A DNA stretch of 53,312 bases from Bradyrhizobium genosp. SA-3 (GCF_004212635.1 NZ_PSRT01000055.1:1-53312); one strand, 5' to 3'. Positions 8,338 through 17,410 are shown, counted from the stretch's first letter. The notes: generated by a model from the letters alone, not told the origin. Program-made: numbers and translations.

Positions 8338-8988
8338 TCAAAGTCTCATTTCCGGAACACTGTCGGGGATGACGAGCTCGGCCTCCGTTAGTGCCAAGAC
8401 CTCGCCAATGCTCATGCCGGGCGCGGTTTCGAGCAACGTGGCCCTGCCATCGGGGAAACCAATCACGGCCATGTCGGTCACAACCAAATTCACGGGACGC
8501 GCCGAGGTCAGCGGCAAGGAGCATTTTGCCACGATCTTTGATTTGCCCTTCGCCGCGTGCTGCATGGCGACGATCACGCGTTTGGCGCCGCTGACGAGAT
8601 CCATTGCGCCGCCCATGCCCGGCACCATCTTGCCAGGGATCATCCAATTGGCCAGATGGCCGTGTGCATCGACCTGAAGGCCGCCGAGCACAGTGACATC
8701 GACGTGGCCGCCGCGGATCAGTCCGAACGACATTGCGCTATCGAAGGTGGAGGCGCCCGGCAACGCGCTAATCGGGCGCCCGCCGGCATCGGTGAGTGTC
8801 GGATGCGCCATGCCCTGCTCTGGAATCGGCCCGGTGCCGATCAATCCATTCTCCGACTGGAAGAAGACTTTCAGATCGGACGGCACGTAGTTCGCGACCA
8901 GCGTCGGAATGCCGATACCGAGATTGACGAGGTTGCCGCTCTTCAGCTCCTTGGCGACGCGCCGGGCGATGATGATCTGGGGATCCAT
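8338..8988 (-). CDS. atoA: Acetate/acetoacetate CoA-transferase subunit B (AtoA-like)
   Basis: The start is set at ATG 8988 (MDPQIIIARRVAKEL), as in E. coli AtoA; the frame runs further upstream but overlaps AtoD there. The catalytic Glu lies in FQSENGLIG, matching the SENG motif of class I CoA-transferases. Other AtoA hallmarks: LVNLGIGIPTLVANYVP, FDSAMSFGLIRGGHVDV, LGGLQVD, NWMIPGKMVPGMGGAMDLV. It pairs with the subunit A gene four bases upstream. The enzyme moves CoA between acetoacetate (or other short acids) and acetate or acetyl-CoA, a step in short-chain fatty acid or 3-hydroxybutyrate use. The MaoC neighbour supports a role in C4 acyl-CoA metabolism. Confidence 0.93.
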   Translation of the reverse strand: MDPQIIIARRVAKELKSGNLVNLGIGIPTLVANYVPSDLKVFFQSENGLIGTGPIPEQGMAHPTLTDAGGRPISALPGASTFDSAMSFGLIRGGHVDVTVLGGLQVDAHGHLANWMIPGKMVPGMGGAMDLVSGAKRVIVAMQHAAKGKSKIVAKCSLPLTSARPVNLVVTDMAVIGFPDGRATLLETAPGMSIGEVLALTEAELVIPDSVPEMRL

Positions 8989-8992
8989 AATG

Positions 8993-9640
8993 TCACCCGT
9001 TGGTGATGAGATAGTCGACGAGCGGTGCGGGGGTGACGACGTGATCGGGCGCAATCACACCGACCGGGACGATATGCTCTGCCGTCACGATGACGGTGTC
9101 CGCCGCCATCGCCATGACCGGGTTGAAATTGCGGGAAGTGAGCGCGTAGGCGAGGTTGCCGAGATAATCGGCGAGGAAGGCGTGCACTAATGCGAATTGC
9201 GCCCGCAGCGCCGTTTCCAGCAGGAATGGCTTGCCGTCGACTTCGATCTGACGCTTGCCTTCGGCAACCAGCGTTCCGACGCCCGTGGGCGTCAGCACGC
9301 CGCCGAGACCACATCCGCCGGCCCGGATGCGTTCGACGAACGTGCCTTGCGGAACGAGATCGACGGCGATCTGGTTGGCCAGCATCTGCTGCTGCGCCTT
9401 CGGATTGAGGCCGATATGCGTCGCCGTCAGCTTTGACACGAGGTTCTGATCGAACAGCTTGCCGACACCCTTTCCGGGCGTCGCCGCGTCGTTCGAGATC
9501 AAGGTCAGGCCTGCCTTCTTCTGGCGAACGACTTCGTCGAGCAGCCGCTCCGGCGTCCCGACTCCCATGAATCCGCCAACCATGACGCTGGCGCCCGCCG
9601 GGATCATCGCAACGGCTTCTTCGACGGAAACGGCCTTCAT
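8993..9640 (-). CDS. atoD: Acetate/acetoacetate CoA-transferase subunit A (AtoD-like)
   Basis: A 215-residue alpha subunit closely matching AtoD by pattern: MVGGFMGVGTPERLLDEV (CoA-binding GGF motif), LTLISNDAA, ATHIGLNP, VPQGTFVERIRAGG, LGGVLTPTGVGT, and the C-terminal TSRNFNPVMAMAADTVIV and DHVVTPAPLVDYLI. It forms a heteromer with the subunit encoded four bases downstream. About 90 bases separate it from the preceding unknown gene on the same strand, and GGGAG lies close before its ATG. Confidence 0.94.
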   Translation of the reverse strand: MKAVSVEEAVAMIPAGASVMVGGFMGVGTPERLLDEVVRQKKAGLTLISNDAATPGKGVGKLFDQNLVSKLTATHIGLNPKAQQQMLANQIAVDLVPQGTFVERIRAGGCGLGGVLTPTGVGTLVAEGKRQIEVDGKPFLLETALRAQFALVHAFLADYLGNLAYALTSRNFNPVMAMAADTVIVTAEHIVPVGVIAPDHVVTPAPLVDYLITNG

Positions 9641-9729
9641 GATTGAAACTCCCGGTCGACCCGACGATGAGCGGAAGGGCGGCGGTGCGCGGATGTTGGA
9701 GCCCGGCGATTACTCTCCTTTGATCTGCA

Positions 9730-10343
9730 TCAAGGCTTCCGGTCATTCGGTTTGGGGGGTCGATGCCGATGCTCCCGAGTATTTCGCGCCAGAGCTTGCG
9801 AACGCCGGCGTGACGCTGTTCGAGGGCAGCACTCACCGCATTTCGATGCGGCGCCAGGTCCGCCCCTTTCAGGAACAGAATCTGTGCCTGTAGCAGCCGG
9901 CCGCTCTCGAATTCGATGCGGCGCAACGCCATGACGAATGGATCCTGCGCATCGGCTTCGACCGGGAGCAGCGCAGCCGGCCGGATGGCAGCGTGGACGG
10001 CATGGGCAAGCGTTGCGAGGTGAACCGCCTGGGCAAGATGATGGTCTGTGATCCCCGCGATGGGCGCAGGAAGCCAAGCGGTCTCCCAGGATACGACCAT
10101 GTATCCCAGGGCAAGATCCGGGACCCAGGAGGTGGCGCGCATCGGCAGCGAGACAATCTCGGTCTCGCGATAGAACTGCGCGTGCAATTCGGTCTGCCAC
10201 GCCGCGTCGAGCCTCAGCGGCAGCGTAAAGGCGAATTGCCGGGCGAGGGCGCCATGCGCCGAGATCAGGAATGCTGCGACCCGCGTCTGCTGGCGCGGTG
10301 GAATGCGGCCGTCGATATCGAGAGGACCGAGGAAGCCGCTCAT
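9730..10343 (-). CDS. Unrecognised protein, probable one-base frameshift in a C6 tract near its 3' end
   Basis: From ATG 10343 the frame encodes a plausible soluble protein: MSGFLGPLDIDGRIPP, then ALARQFAFTLPLRLDAAWQ, MRATSWVPDLALGYMVVSWE, and an alpha-helical C-terminal part ending GVRKLWREILGSIGIDPP. I do not recognise the family. As written, the frame does not stop there: it runs out of phase through atoD to 8943. If the run of six G at 9754-9759 (C on the coding strand) had one more base, the protein would end GIDPPKPNDRKP and stop at 9730, leaving a normal gap before atoD. I take this as the true end, about 204 residues. The ATG overlaps the stop of a 33-codon segment upstream. Confidence 0.55.
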
Positions 10344-10441
10344 GGCAGCGCCCGCTTGATCGGGATGGCGCGCAGATGGTCGTAGCCGGCGGGAAACGGC
10401 GTGAACTCGCCGCCGGGCTCGTCCGGCGCCACCCAGACGGC
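10340..10441 (-). pseudogene. Possible C-terminal remnant of a deleted gene
   Basis: Directly after the TAA of the hydrolase gene, and in the same frame, 33 codons read VWVAPDEPGGEFTPFPAGY followed by DHLRAIPIKRALP and a TGA that overlaps the next ATG. The composition and the ATGA overlap look like the real end of a gene translationally coupled to the unknown gene at 9730-10343. No start codon with a ribosome-binding site precedes it. Either the body of that gene was deleted, or the hydrolase once read through. It could also be chance. Confidence 0.3.
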
Positions 10442-11266
10442 TTAATTGCCTTGCCAGCGCCCGGCCAGCACGTCGTCGGCAAAGCGCATGAGCATATCGG
10501 CCGTCAGCGCGCCTTTCTCGAGCGTAAAGGCGTGATAGCCGCTGGGAATGATAACCAATGAGCTGTTGGGGATTTCAACGCGCAAAGTGTCATGCAAATG
10601 CCGCGGCGTCAGGAAATCGAATTCGCCGTTGAGGATCATGGTCGGGACCGCGATGGAGGAAAGGCGCGGCGTGAGCGGTTGGAAGTCGAGAAACGATTCC
10701 ATCAGGTTCTGGAGCGCGTAGATGTCATTGACCAGCCAGCCTTGGCGCTTGACGCCGTCGAGCTTGTCCAGGAGCGGCTTCAGCCATTGGTCCGAAAGGT
10801 TCATCGGCAGCAGGAGGTCCTGGAGGTAACTTGTGCCGCCCAGGATCAGCCCGGTACGCAGGGCATTACCGAGCAGCAAAAGTTGGGGCGACAGCTCCGC
10901 GAAGCAGCTCATCGGTACGAGCCCGGACAGCCGCTCCCCATGCTCGATCGCATAGCGCAGCGCGATCAGGCCGCCAAAGCTGATCCCGCTCAGAAAAATC
11001 CGGCCGTCGCCAAGCTCGCTGATCAGGAGCCGCAGCGCGGCGACCTGATCGTCCTGGCTGATGAAGAGCGTAGGCTTGTCGGACGCGCCCTGGCCGAGCA
11101 GATCGAAGGTTGCAACGCGAAAGCCGCGCGTCAACAAAGCTTCGCGATAGGCGTCCCACAGCCCGGAATATTGCGTCAGCCCGTTCACCAGGACATAGGC
11201 GGGCGCGCCCGCCGGCCCGTCGAGCTCATAGCGAATCCGATACGAGCCGTGGCTGAGGAAGGGCAT
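10442..11266 (-). CDS. Alpha/beta-hydrolase
   Basis: A 274-residue alpha/beta-hydrolase. The nucleophile Ser is in LSGISFGGLIAL (GxSxGG), the oxyanion region in VLVNGLTQYSGLWD, the acid is probably in ILNGEFDFLTP, and the catalytic His is in SGYHAFTLE. The layout (cap of about 60 residues between strands 6 and 7) resembles esterases and hydrolases of the MhpC/RutD type; substrate cannot be predicted. It is the first gene of the minus-strand group leading to atoD, atoA and the MaoC gene, which suggests a thioester or hydroxy-ester substrate, but only by context. It begins about 26 bases from the truncated ShlB remnant on the other strand, so its promoter lies at a rearrangement junction. Confidence 0.8.
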   Translation of the reverse strand: MPFLSHGSYRIRYELDGPAGAPAYVLVNGLTQYSGLWDAYREALLTRGFRVATFDLLGQGASDKPTLFISQDDQVAALRLLISELGDGRIFLSGISFGGLIALRYAIEHGERLSGLVPMSCFAELSPQLLLLGNALRTGLILGGTSYLQDLLLPMNLSDQWLKPLLDKLDGVKRQGWLVNDIYALQNLMESFLDFQPLTPRLSSIAVPTMILNGEFDFLTPRHLHDTLRVEIPNSSLVIIPSGYHAFTLEKGALTADMLMRFADDVLAGRWQGN

Positions 11267-11291
11267 CGCAAGATACTGCCGGGCGCTCTGA

Positions 11292-11822
11292 TGGCGGCGA
11301 TCCTCGACAGCCCGCCAGCGCTACGGGGCCTCCCCGAGCTTCACCCATTTCAACGTCGATGTGTCGCAGACCCAGGAATTGCCGGAAGGCTTCCAGCTTT
11401 ACGGCAAGGTGCAGGGACAGGTCGCCGACGGGCCGCTGGTCTCGAGCGAGCAGTTCAGCGTCGGTGGCCTCGACACGGTGCGCGGCTATCTCGAGTCCGA
11501 GACGCTCGGCGACAACGGCGTTGTCGGCAATCTCGAGCTGCGCAGTCCCAATGTGGGAGAGATGCTGCAAAGGCAGATGAAGGACGAGACTGGGCAAGGG
11601 AAGGCGCGCTTCACGACCTTCAACGAATGGCGGGCGTTTGCGTTCGCGGACGCCGGCATGGCGACCATGCTGAATGTACTTCCCGAGCAGCAGTCGCAAT
11701 TCAATCTGTGGAGCTACGGCGTCGGCAGCCGTTTCAAGATGTTCGCCTACCTGAACGGTACGCTGATCTATTCGGTGCCGATGGTCAGTCAGACCTACAC
11801 GAGCGCGAGGGTCCGCGCGTGA
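11292..11822 (+). pseudogene. Truncated ShlB/FhaC-type outer-membrane transporter (C-terminal barrel remnant)
   Basis: The open frame begins just after a TGA at 11289 with no credible start (only an internal GTG at 11361). It matches the C-terminal beta-barrel of two-partner secretion transporters: RYGASPSFTHFNVDVSQTQ, LPEGFQLYGKVQGQVADGPL, then SSEQFSVGGLDTVRGYLES and a NLELRSPN strand, ending in RFKMFAYLNGTL...VPM. POTRA domains and the first barrel strands (some 350-400 residues) are missing. It lies 25 bases before the DUF2341-ExbB gene, so it was probably the first gene of the Ton-like operon before a rearrangement joined it to the hydrolase gene. Confidence 0.75.
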
Positions 11823-11847
11823 ATTTCCGAATCTGGGGTGAATTCTG

Positions 11848-13848
11848 ATGACTGCAGGATGGGATCACATGGCTCGCGCGTGCCGGTCGGCGCTTCAGCG
11901 AGCGGCTAAACGGGCTCTGACAGGACTGGTGCCCGCCTTGGTCGCGGCATTGATGTTGTGTCCGTCGCCGGCCAAGGCGTGGTGGAACGATGACTGGCAG
12001 CTGCGCAAGAAGATCACGATTGACGCCAGCGCATCGGGCGCCGGCATTACCGATCCGATCGGGGCCGCGCCGGTCCTGGTCCGGCTGCATGTCGGAAACT
12101 TCCGTTTCGCTTCCGCCAAGGATGATGGCAGCGATCTGCGGTTCGTGGCCGCCGACGACAAGACGCCGCTGAAGCACCACATCGAGAAATACGATTCGCT
12201 GCTCGGCGAGGCGCTGCTCTGGGTGGCCGTGCCCAACCTTCAGCCCGGCGCCAAGACCGACATCTGGCTCTATTCCGGCAACAAGAAGGCGGTCGCGACC
12301 AGCGATCCGAAGGGGACTTACGATCCGGATACGCTGCTGGTCTATCACTTCAACGAGCGGGGCACGCCGGCGCTGGATGCGTCGGTCTGGGCCAACAACG
12401 CACAAAGCGTCGGCCAGCCCGCGGATGGTTCGCTGATCGGCACCGGCTTGCGCCTCGACGGTCGTGGCGCGCTGACGCTGCCGGCCGCACAGTCGCTCGC
12501 GTTGAGCGATAACGCGGCGTTCACTTGGTCGGCCTGGATCAAGCCGGGAGCGATGCAGGCGAACGCAGCGTTGTACAGCCGCCGCGACGGCGCCAACGGT
12601 CTTGTCATCGGTCTGGATAGCGGCGTGCCCTTCGTCGAGGTGACGAACGCGGGATCTGCGCAACGCAGCGGCAGCGCTGCGCCGCTGGCGCCGAATGGCT
12701 GGCATCACGTCGCCGTCGTCGCGAATGGCGGCCAGGCCGTGCGATATCTTGATGGTGCACCTTATGCGTCGCTCGCGGCAACGCTGCCCGCGCTCAGCAC
12801 GAATGCCACGGTCGGAGGCGACGCGGCGCCTGCGTCGTCCATGGCCGTACCCGCGGCGGCGCAGCCATCGTCTGCAGCGGACGGTGCGGCAGCTCCGGAT
12901 GCGTCAGCCCCGGCACCGGAGACCGCACCTGCTGTCGCCGCGGCGATGGCCGGCTTCGTCGGCGACATCGACGAACTCCAGTTCGCAAAGATTGCGCGGT
13001 CGCCGGGCTTTATCAAGTTCGTCGCCATCGGACAGGGACCGAACCAGGCCAAGCTCGTGACCTTCAGCGTCGACGAGGAGACCGCGAGCTGGCTGTCGGG
13101 CTACTTTGCGGTGATCCTGAAATCGGTAACGCTCGACGGCTGGATCGTGATCGGCATCCTGATGATCCTGGCGGTCGTCAGCTGGGTCGTGATGTACGAC
13201 AGGGCCTCGTATCTGAACGGGCAGACCAAGGCCAATGCGCGTTTCATGAAGAGCTTCCGCGAGCTCGCGGCCGATCTCACCATGCTTGATCAGGGCGATG
13301 CCGGCGATGTCTCGACCTTGGGCGGCCGGATCGGCGAGGCCGATACCAGGATGATGCAGGCGTCGTCACTCTATCGCATCTATCATATCGGGGCGTCGGA
13401 AATCCGCCATCGCTTTGCCGGCAAGGGCGAGCGTGTCCCGGTGCTCTCGGCTGCTTCGATTGCCGCCATCCGCGCCGCGCTGGACGGCGGCTCCGTGAAG
13501 GAGACGCAACGGCTCAACCGGCTGATGGTGGTGCTGACCATCGCGATCTCGGGCGGACCCTTCCTCGGCCTGCTCGGCACGGTTGTTGGCGTCATGATCA
13601 CCTTCGCCGCCATCGCGGCCAGCGGAGACGTCAACGTCAACGCGATCGCCCCCGGCATCGCCGCCGCACTGGTTGCGACGGTTGCCGGCCTTGGCGTGGC
13701 GATCCCCGCGCTGTTCGGCTACAACTACCTGATCTCCCGCATCAAGGACCTGACCACCGACATTCAGGTCTTCGTCGACGAGTTCGTGACGAAGATGGCG
13801 GAGTTCTACTCCGCCGACCAGATCGAACGCAGCATCGCCGCGGAGTAA
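11848..13848 (+). CDS. DUF2341-LamG-MotA/TolQ/ExbB fusion protein
   Basis: A 666-residue fusion. Residues 1-50: signal peptide ending SPAKA. About 51-165: DUF2341 (WWNDDWQLRKKITID, WLYSGNKKA). About 165-385: LamG/concanavalin-like domain (YHFNERGTPALDAS, FTWSAWIKPG, NGWHHVAVVANG, GFVGDIDELQF), interrupted at about 325-365 by an Ala/Pro/Ser-rich insert. About 415-666: ExbB/TolQ proton-channel domain with a first membrane helix (GWIVIGILMILAVVSWVVM) and the paired helices GPFLGLLGTVVGVMITFAA and ALVATVAGLGVAIPALFGYN. ExbB normally uses proton motive force with ExbD to drive TonB; here a sensing or binding module is fused in the periplasm. exbD follows after five bases. Confidence 0.9.
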   Translation: MTAGWDHMARACRSALQRAAKRALTGLVPALVAALMLCPSPAKAWWNDDWQLRKKITIDASASGAGITDPIGAAPVLVRLHVGNFRFASAKDDGSDLRFVAADDKTPLKHHIEKYDSLLGEALLWVAVPNLQPGAKTDIWLYSGNKKAVATSDPKGTYDPDTLLVYHFNERGTPALDASVWANNAQSVGQPADGSLIGTGLRLDGRGALTLPAAQSLALSDNAAFTWSAWIKPGAMQANAALYSRRDGANGLVIGLDSGVPFVEVTNAGSAQRSGSAAPLAPNGWHHVAVVANGGQAVRYLDGAPYASLAATLPALSTNATVGGDAAPASSMAVPAAAQPSSAADGAAAPDASAPAPETAPAVAAAMAGFVGDIDELQFAKIARSPGFIKFVAIGQGPNQAKLVTFSVDEETASWLSGYFAVILKSVTLDGWIVIGILMILAVVSWVVMYDRASYLNGQTKANARFMKSFRELAADLTMLDQGDAGDVSTLGGRIGEADTRMMQASSLYRIYHIGASEIRHRFAGKGERVPVLSAASIAAIRAALDGGSVKETQRLNRLMVVLTIAISGGPFLGLLGTVVGVMITFAAIAASGDVNVNAIAPGIAAALVATVAGLGVAIPALFGYNYLISRIKDLTTDIQVFVDEFVTKMAEFYSADQIERSIAAE

Positions 13849-13853
13849 CGACG

Positions 13854-14258
13854 ATGCAGGTCCAGAACGACTCCAAGCCGTACGACGATATCAACATTAC
13901 TCCGATGCTGGATCTCGCCTACGTGCTGCTGGTGATCTTCATCATCATGACGACGGCGACGGTGCAGGGCCAGAAGGTCAATCTGCCGAAAGCGTCTGCT
14001 GCGCCGAGCCTTGCCACCCAGACCACCAAGGCGATCACGGTCGCCAATGACGGCAAGATCTTCCTCGATACGATCCCGGTGACGCTGCCGGAACTCGAGC
14101 AGCGCCTGGTGCAGCAGAAGGCGCTGACGCCGGAATTCCCGGTGGTGCTGCGCGGCGACGCCCAAGCCCAGTACCAGAGCGTGATGGACGTGCTCGACCT
14201 GCTCGGCCGTGTCGGGCTGACGCAGGTCGGGCTGGCGACCAAGCCGCTTGTGAAATGA
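13854..14258 (+). CDS. exbD: Biopolymer transport protein ExbD
   Basis: A 134-residue ExbD/TolR protein: short cytoplasmic N-terminus (SKPYDDINITPMLDLAYVLL, with the conserved Asp of the membrane helix in the MLDLAYVLLVIFIIM segment, needed for proton transfer) and a periplasmic domain containing VNLPKASAAP, then KTFL-like KIFLDTIPVTLPELEQRL and VVLRGDAQAQYQSVMDVLDLLG. It partners the ExbB domain encoded immediately upstream and the TonB-type protein encoded 541 bases downstream. It overlaps the next gene by four bases. Confidence 0.95.
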   Translation: MQVQNDSKPYDDINITPMLDLAYVLLVIFIIMTTATVQGQKVNLPKASAAPSLATQTTKAITVANDGKIFLDTIPVTLPELEQRLVQQKALTPEFPVVLRGDAQAQYQSVMDVLDLLGRVGLTQVGLATKPLVK

Positions 14259-14803
14259 CGGAACGAATGGGCACCTCCATGGATATGCGCGCCGATCCGC
14301 GAAAGGGCGCCATGGCCCTGTGGTCGTGGCTTCGTGGTAGACTGTCCTGCGCGGATCGGACCGCCATTCACGTGTCGTCGACGATCGTGAACGCGCGTTC
14401 GCTCGAGCCGCATGCATCGACTGCCGGAATGCGACATGTCGAGCAAGTCGGCATCGCACGGACTGCGTCGGACACCGGCGTGGTGCTTCGTTTCCCGATC
14501 CGTGGTGAAGCCCTGCTGGTCAAGCTTGCGGATCTGCTGCGCAAGCAAGTCGCGGGCTGCGCGCCCGAACGCGACCCGTTGCTGCTGACAATGTCGCGCT
14601 GCCCCGGCTCGCGTCTGTCGATCGATCGCATTGCCTACATCGACTTCCTTGCCGATCGGTCCACCTACCACCTCGTCATCGAGGCGGCTCCCGATGCCAG
14701 GATCACGCTGGATACGACCGACTTCGACACGGTCGTGAATTTCGTCGTGCAGTACGTCACCGGCAGGAATGCCGAACCGGTCGCGCTCGAGGCGGTGTCA
14801 TGA
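14255..14803 (+). CDS. Protein of unknown function within the exbBD-tonB operon
   Basis: A 182-residue protein with four-base overlaps to exbD on one side and the tonB-like gene on the other, so it is certainly part of the operon. I recognise no family. There is no signal peptide; a basic, Arg-rich N-terminal third is followed by a mixed alpha/beta part (GVVLRFPIRGEALLVKLADL, then RIAYIDFLADRSTYHLVIEA, then TTDFDTVVNFVVQYV). It is predicted cytoplasmic. The tight coupling suggests a regulatory or assembly role for the Ton-like motor; this is context only. Confidence 0.8.
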   Translation: MTERMGTSMDMRADPRKGAMALWSWLRGRLSCADRTAIHVSSTIVNARSLEPHASTAGMRHVEQVGIARTASDTGVVLRFPIRGEALLVKLADLLRKQVAGCAPERDPLLLTMSRCPGSRLSIDRIAYIDFLADRSTYHLVIEAAPDARITLDTTDFDTVVNFVVQYVTGRNAEPVALEAVS

Positions 14804-15519
14804 ACGCGCCGAAAGAACAGGGCGGCCCGCGACCGCCATCCTTGCCAGGAGCAAAGCCATTGCTGCGTTACGGCGCCGCGCAGGCCATCGTGGGCCTCCT
14901 TGGGATCGCGGTATTCTTGCTCGTCGGTCATGACGACATGCCGCCACCACGTCAGGTGCGCGAGTTGACGGTCGTCAACATCACGCCGCCGCCGCCTCCG
15001 CCACCGCCTCCACCGCCGCCCGAGCAGAAGATGGTGGAGCAGCCGAAGATGGCGGAGCCAGAATTCAAGGAAGACAAGCCCGTCGAGAAGCCAAAGGACG
15101 AACCGATCAAGGACGCCAAGAACGAAGAGCCGCCGGGGCCGCTGGCGCTCGACGCCAAGGCTGCAGGACCCGGCGACCTGTTCAATCTCGGCAGCAAGGT
15201 GGGTGGCAATCCCTATGGCGGCGGAGGAGGGGGCGGCAGTCGATGTGGCTGGTATGCCTCCATCGTGCAGTCGCAGATCGAAGCGGCGCTGCGGGCCAAC
15301 GGCAAGACGCGCAATGCGACGATGCAGCTGCAAATCCGGCTGTGGGCCGATGCGACCGGCCGCGTCAGTCGCATTCAGCTCGTCTCGTCGACCGGCGACG
15401 CCGAGCTCGACGCCGCTATCCGCAACGATGTGCTTGGCAGTCTCGTGTTGCGGGAGCCGCCGCCCAGGGACATGCCAATGCCGATGGTGACGCGCGTCAC
15501 GGCGCGCCGGCCAAGCTGA
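14800..15519 (+). CDS. TonB family energy transducer
   Basis: A 239-residue TonB-like protein. One membrane helix at about 27-47 (AQAIVGLLGIAVFLLVG), a run of twelve prolines at about 65-78, a charged Lys/Glu/Pro spacer, a Gly-rich hinge (GGGGGGGSRCGW) and a C-terminal TonB_C domain from about 150: YASIVQSQIEAALRANGKT, LQIRLWADATGRVSRIQLVSS, GDAELDAAIRNDVLG, LREPPPRDMPMPMVTRV. It would transmit the ExbBD proton gradient to an outer-membrane partner; the nearest candidates are the ShlB remnant and the broken porin. It follows an unusual ExbB partner, suggesting a dedicated rather than housekeeping TonB. Confidence 0.9.
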   Translation: MNAPKEQGGPRPPSLPGAKPLLRYGAAQAIVGLLGIAVFLLVGHDDMPPPRQVRELTVVNITPPPPPPPPPPPPEQKMVEQPKMAEPEFKEDKPVEKPKDEPIKDAKNEEPPGPLALDAKAAGPGDLFNLGSKVGGNPYGGGGGGGSRCGWYASIVQSQIEAALRANGKTRNATMQLQIRLWADATGRVSRIQLVSSTGDAELDAAIRNDVLGSLVLREPPPRDMPMPMVTRVTARRPS

Positions 15520-15572
15520 CGCGCCGCAATCAATTTGTTTGAGTCGAGTGACTAGCAGAGGACTGGGGACTT

Positions 15573-17410
15573 ATGTTTAGGAAGAAACGCGACGTACGCC
15601 GACTGACTTCGTCGACCGCCGTATCGCTGTGCGCGCTTGCCGTCGCCGTTCCAGCTCTTGGCCAGACCGCGTCGGATCCGAGCTCGACGACGGCAAAGAA
15701 GCCCGAGGCGAAGCGCCCGACCGTGTCCGATGCAAAGCCCCTGTCGTCGAACACGACGATCAATCTCGTCAACTTGCTGGTGAAGCAAGGTGTGATCAAG
15801 GAGGAGCAGGCTCAGGCGCTGATCAAGCAGGCCGACGACGAAGCCTATGTGTCGCGCCAGGCGACGAAGGACGCCGCCGCGAAGGCCGACGAGGCGGCAA
15901 AGGCCGCGAATGCAGCGGCCGCGGTAGCCTCCCCGCCCGGTACCAGGCACGTGACTTACGTGCCTGAGGTTGTCAAACGGCAGTTGCGCGAGGAGATCAA
16001 GAAGGAAGTCATGGCCAAGGCGCAGAAGGAGAACTGGGCTTCGCCTGGCGCCTATCCGGAGTGGGCGCAGCGCATCCGCTTCTCGGGCGATCTGCGCGCG
16101 CGCTATCAAGGTAGCTTCTTTCCGGAAGGCAACAATCAGCTCCACGCGTATAATTTCAACGCGATCAACACAGGTTCCCCGTACGATCTCAACAGCAACA
16201 GCTTCGCTCCGACCTACAACGCCACCCAGGACCGCCACCAGGCCCGGCTTCGCGCACGCCTCGGCATGGAGGCCGACATCTTCAATGGGTTCACCGCGGG
16301 CATGCGTATCGCGACCGGAGAGAACAGCGCGCCCGTCTCCACCAATCAATCGCTTGGCGCGAACGGCGGCAACTTCTCGAAATACGCGCTGTGGCTCGAT
16401 CGGGGCTATCTCAAGCATCAATCCTGAGACGGCAATCTGGCGGTCTCCGTCGGTCGTTTCGACAATCCATTCTGGTCGCCGACTGATCTCGTCTGGCATA
16501 GGGATCTCGGCTTTGATGGTTTCGCAGTGCAAGGAAAGTATGAGATCGCCAAGGACATCACACCGTTCGCGGTAGCCGGTGCGTTCCCGATCTACAATAC
16601 CGACTTCAACATCGGCACCAATTTCGACGCAAACACCGGTGGGGTCACGAAGTTCGCGAGCCACGACAAATGGCTGTTCGGCGGTCAGGCAGGCTTGGCG
16701 GCGCGTCTCAGCTCCGAAACGTCGATGCGGGTCGCAGCCGCTTACTACGATTTTTCCAATGTCCAGGGACGCTTCTCCAGCCCCTGTCTGGTGCAGTCGG
16801 CGTCGGATGTGTGCGACACCGATCTGACCCGGCCGTCCTTCGCGCAGAAGGGCAACACCTATACGACGCTGCGCAACATCGTCTCCGATCCCGCGGTGCC
16901 GGTTCCGCCGCTCTATCAGTATTTTGGCCTGGTCGGGCAATACCGGCCGGTCGTCGGCAGCGTGCAATTCGACCTCGGCCATTTCCACCCGGTGCATATC
17001 GTGCTCGACGGCGAGTACGTCTGGAACAGCGCGTTCGACCGCAATCTGATGAATCGATATGCCGTCAACAATCGCGGGCCCGACGTCGCGGCGGGTGTGC
17101 CCGGAGCCTTCAACGGCGGCAATCGGGATGGCTCGGTCGCGTCACCGTCGGCAATAGGGAGATCAAGCGTCTCTGGGACTGAAACGTGCATGCGGGCTAT
17201 AAATATCTGCAATCCGACGCTACCATCGACGCGTTTGTCGACTCCGACTTTGGCCTCGGCGGCACCAATCTCAAGGGTTACTTCGTCGGCGGCAATGTCG
17301 GACTCAGCGATGACGTGTGGGCCAGTGTGCGCTGGCTGAGCGCGAACAACATCGCGGGCGTGCCTTACGCCGTCGATGTCCTGCAAGTTGATCTGAACGC
17401 GAGGTTCTGA
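15573..17410 (+). pseudogene. Putative outer-membrane porin, broken by two TGA codons and a frameshift
   Basis: The reading begins at ATG 15573 with a signal peptide (CALAVAVPALGQ), a Lys/Ala-rich helical region and a barrel starting RIRFSGDLRARYQGSFFPEG. It stops at TGA 16425-16427, but the same frame continues as clear porin (DGNLAVSVGRFDNPFWSPTD, FGLVGQYRPVVGSVQFDLG, HIVLDGEYVWNSAFDRNLMN). Between about 17120 and 17150 the frame slips to GWLGRVTVGNREIKRLWD, which meets a second TGA at 17180-17182. After it NVHAGYKYLQSDA runs to the barrel end VLQVDLNARF at 17410. The context at the second stop (LWD-stop-NVHAGYKY) suggests TGG to TGA; the first may be the same. Family: the 'putative porin' type of about 600 residues. 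Confidence 0.82.

Noticed and set aside
8943..9640. A 466-codon fusion of the unknown gene with downstream sequence
   Set aside because: The downstream part is out of phase with atoD, which has full AtoD motifs on the same strand; it follows from the C6 tract.
10592..11848. A 418-codon plus-strand frame opposite the alpha/beta-hydrolase
   Set aside because: The minus strand carries a complete hydrolase with GxSxGG and catalytic His; the plus frame is a low-complexity mirror and crosses the ShlB remnant out of frame.
15552..16997. A 481-codon minus-strand frame opposite the porin pseudogene
   Set aside because: The plus strand reads as a porin with signal peptide across the breaks; the minus frame is a compositional shadow.
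16425..17182. UGA read as tryptophan or selenocysteine in the porin
   Set aside because: TGA is used as a normal stop throughout the window, a frameshift lies between the two TGAs, and no SECIS-like need is apparent; ordinary pseudogenisation is simpler.
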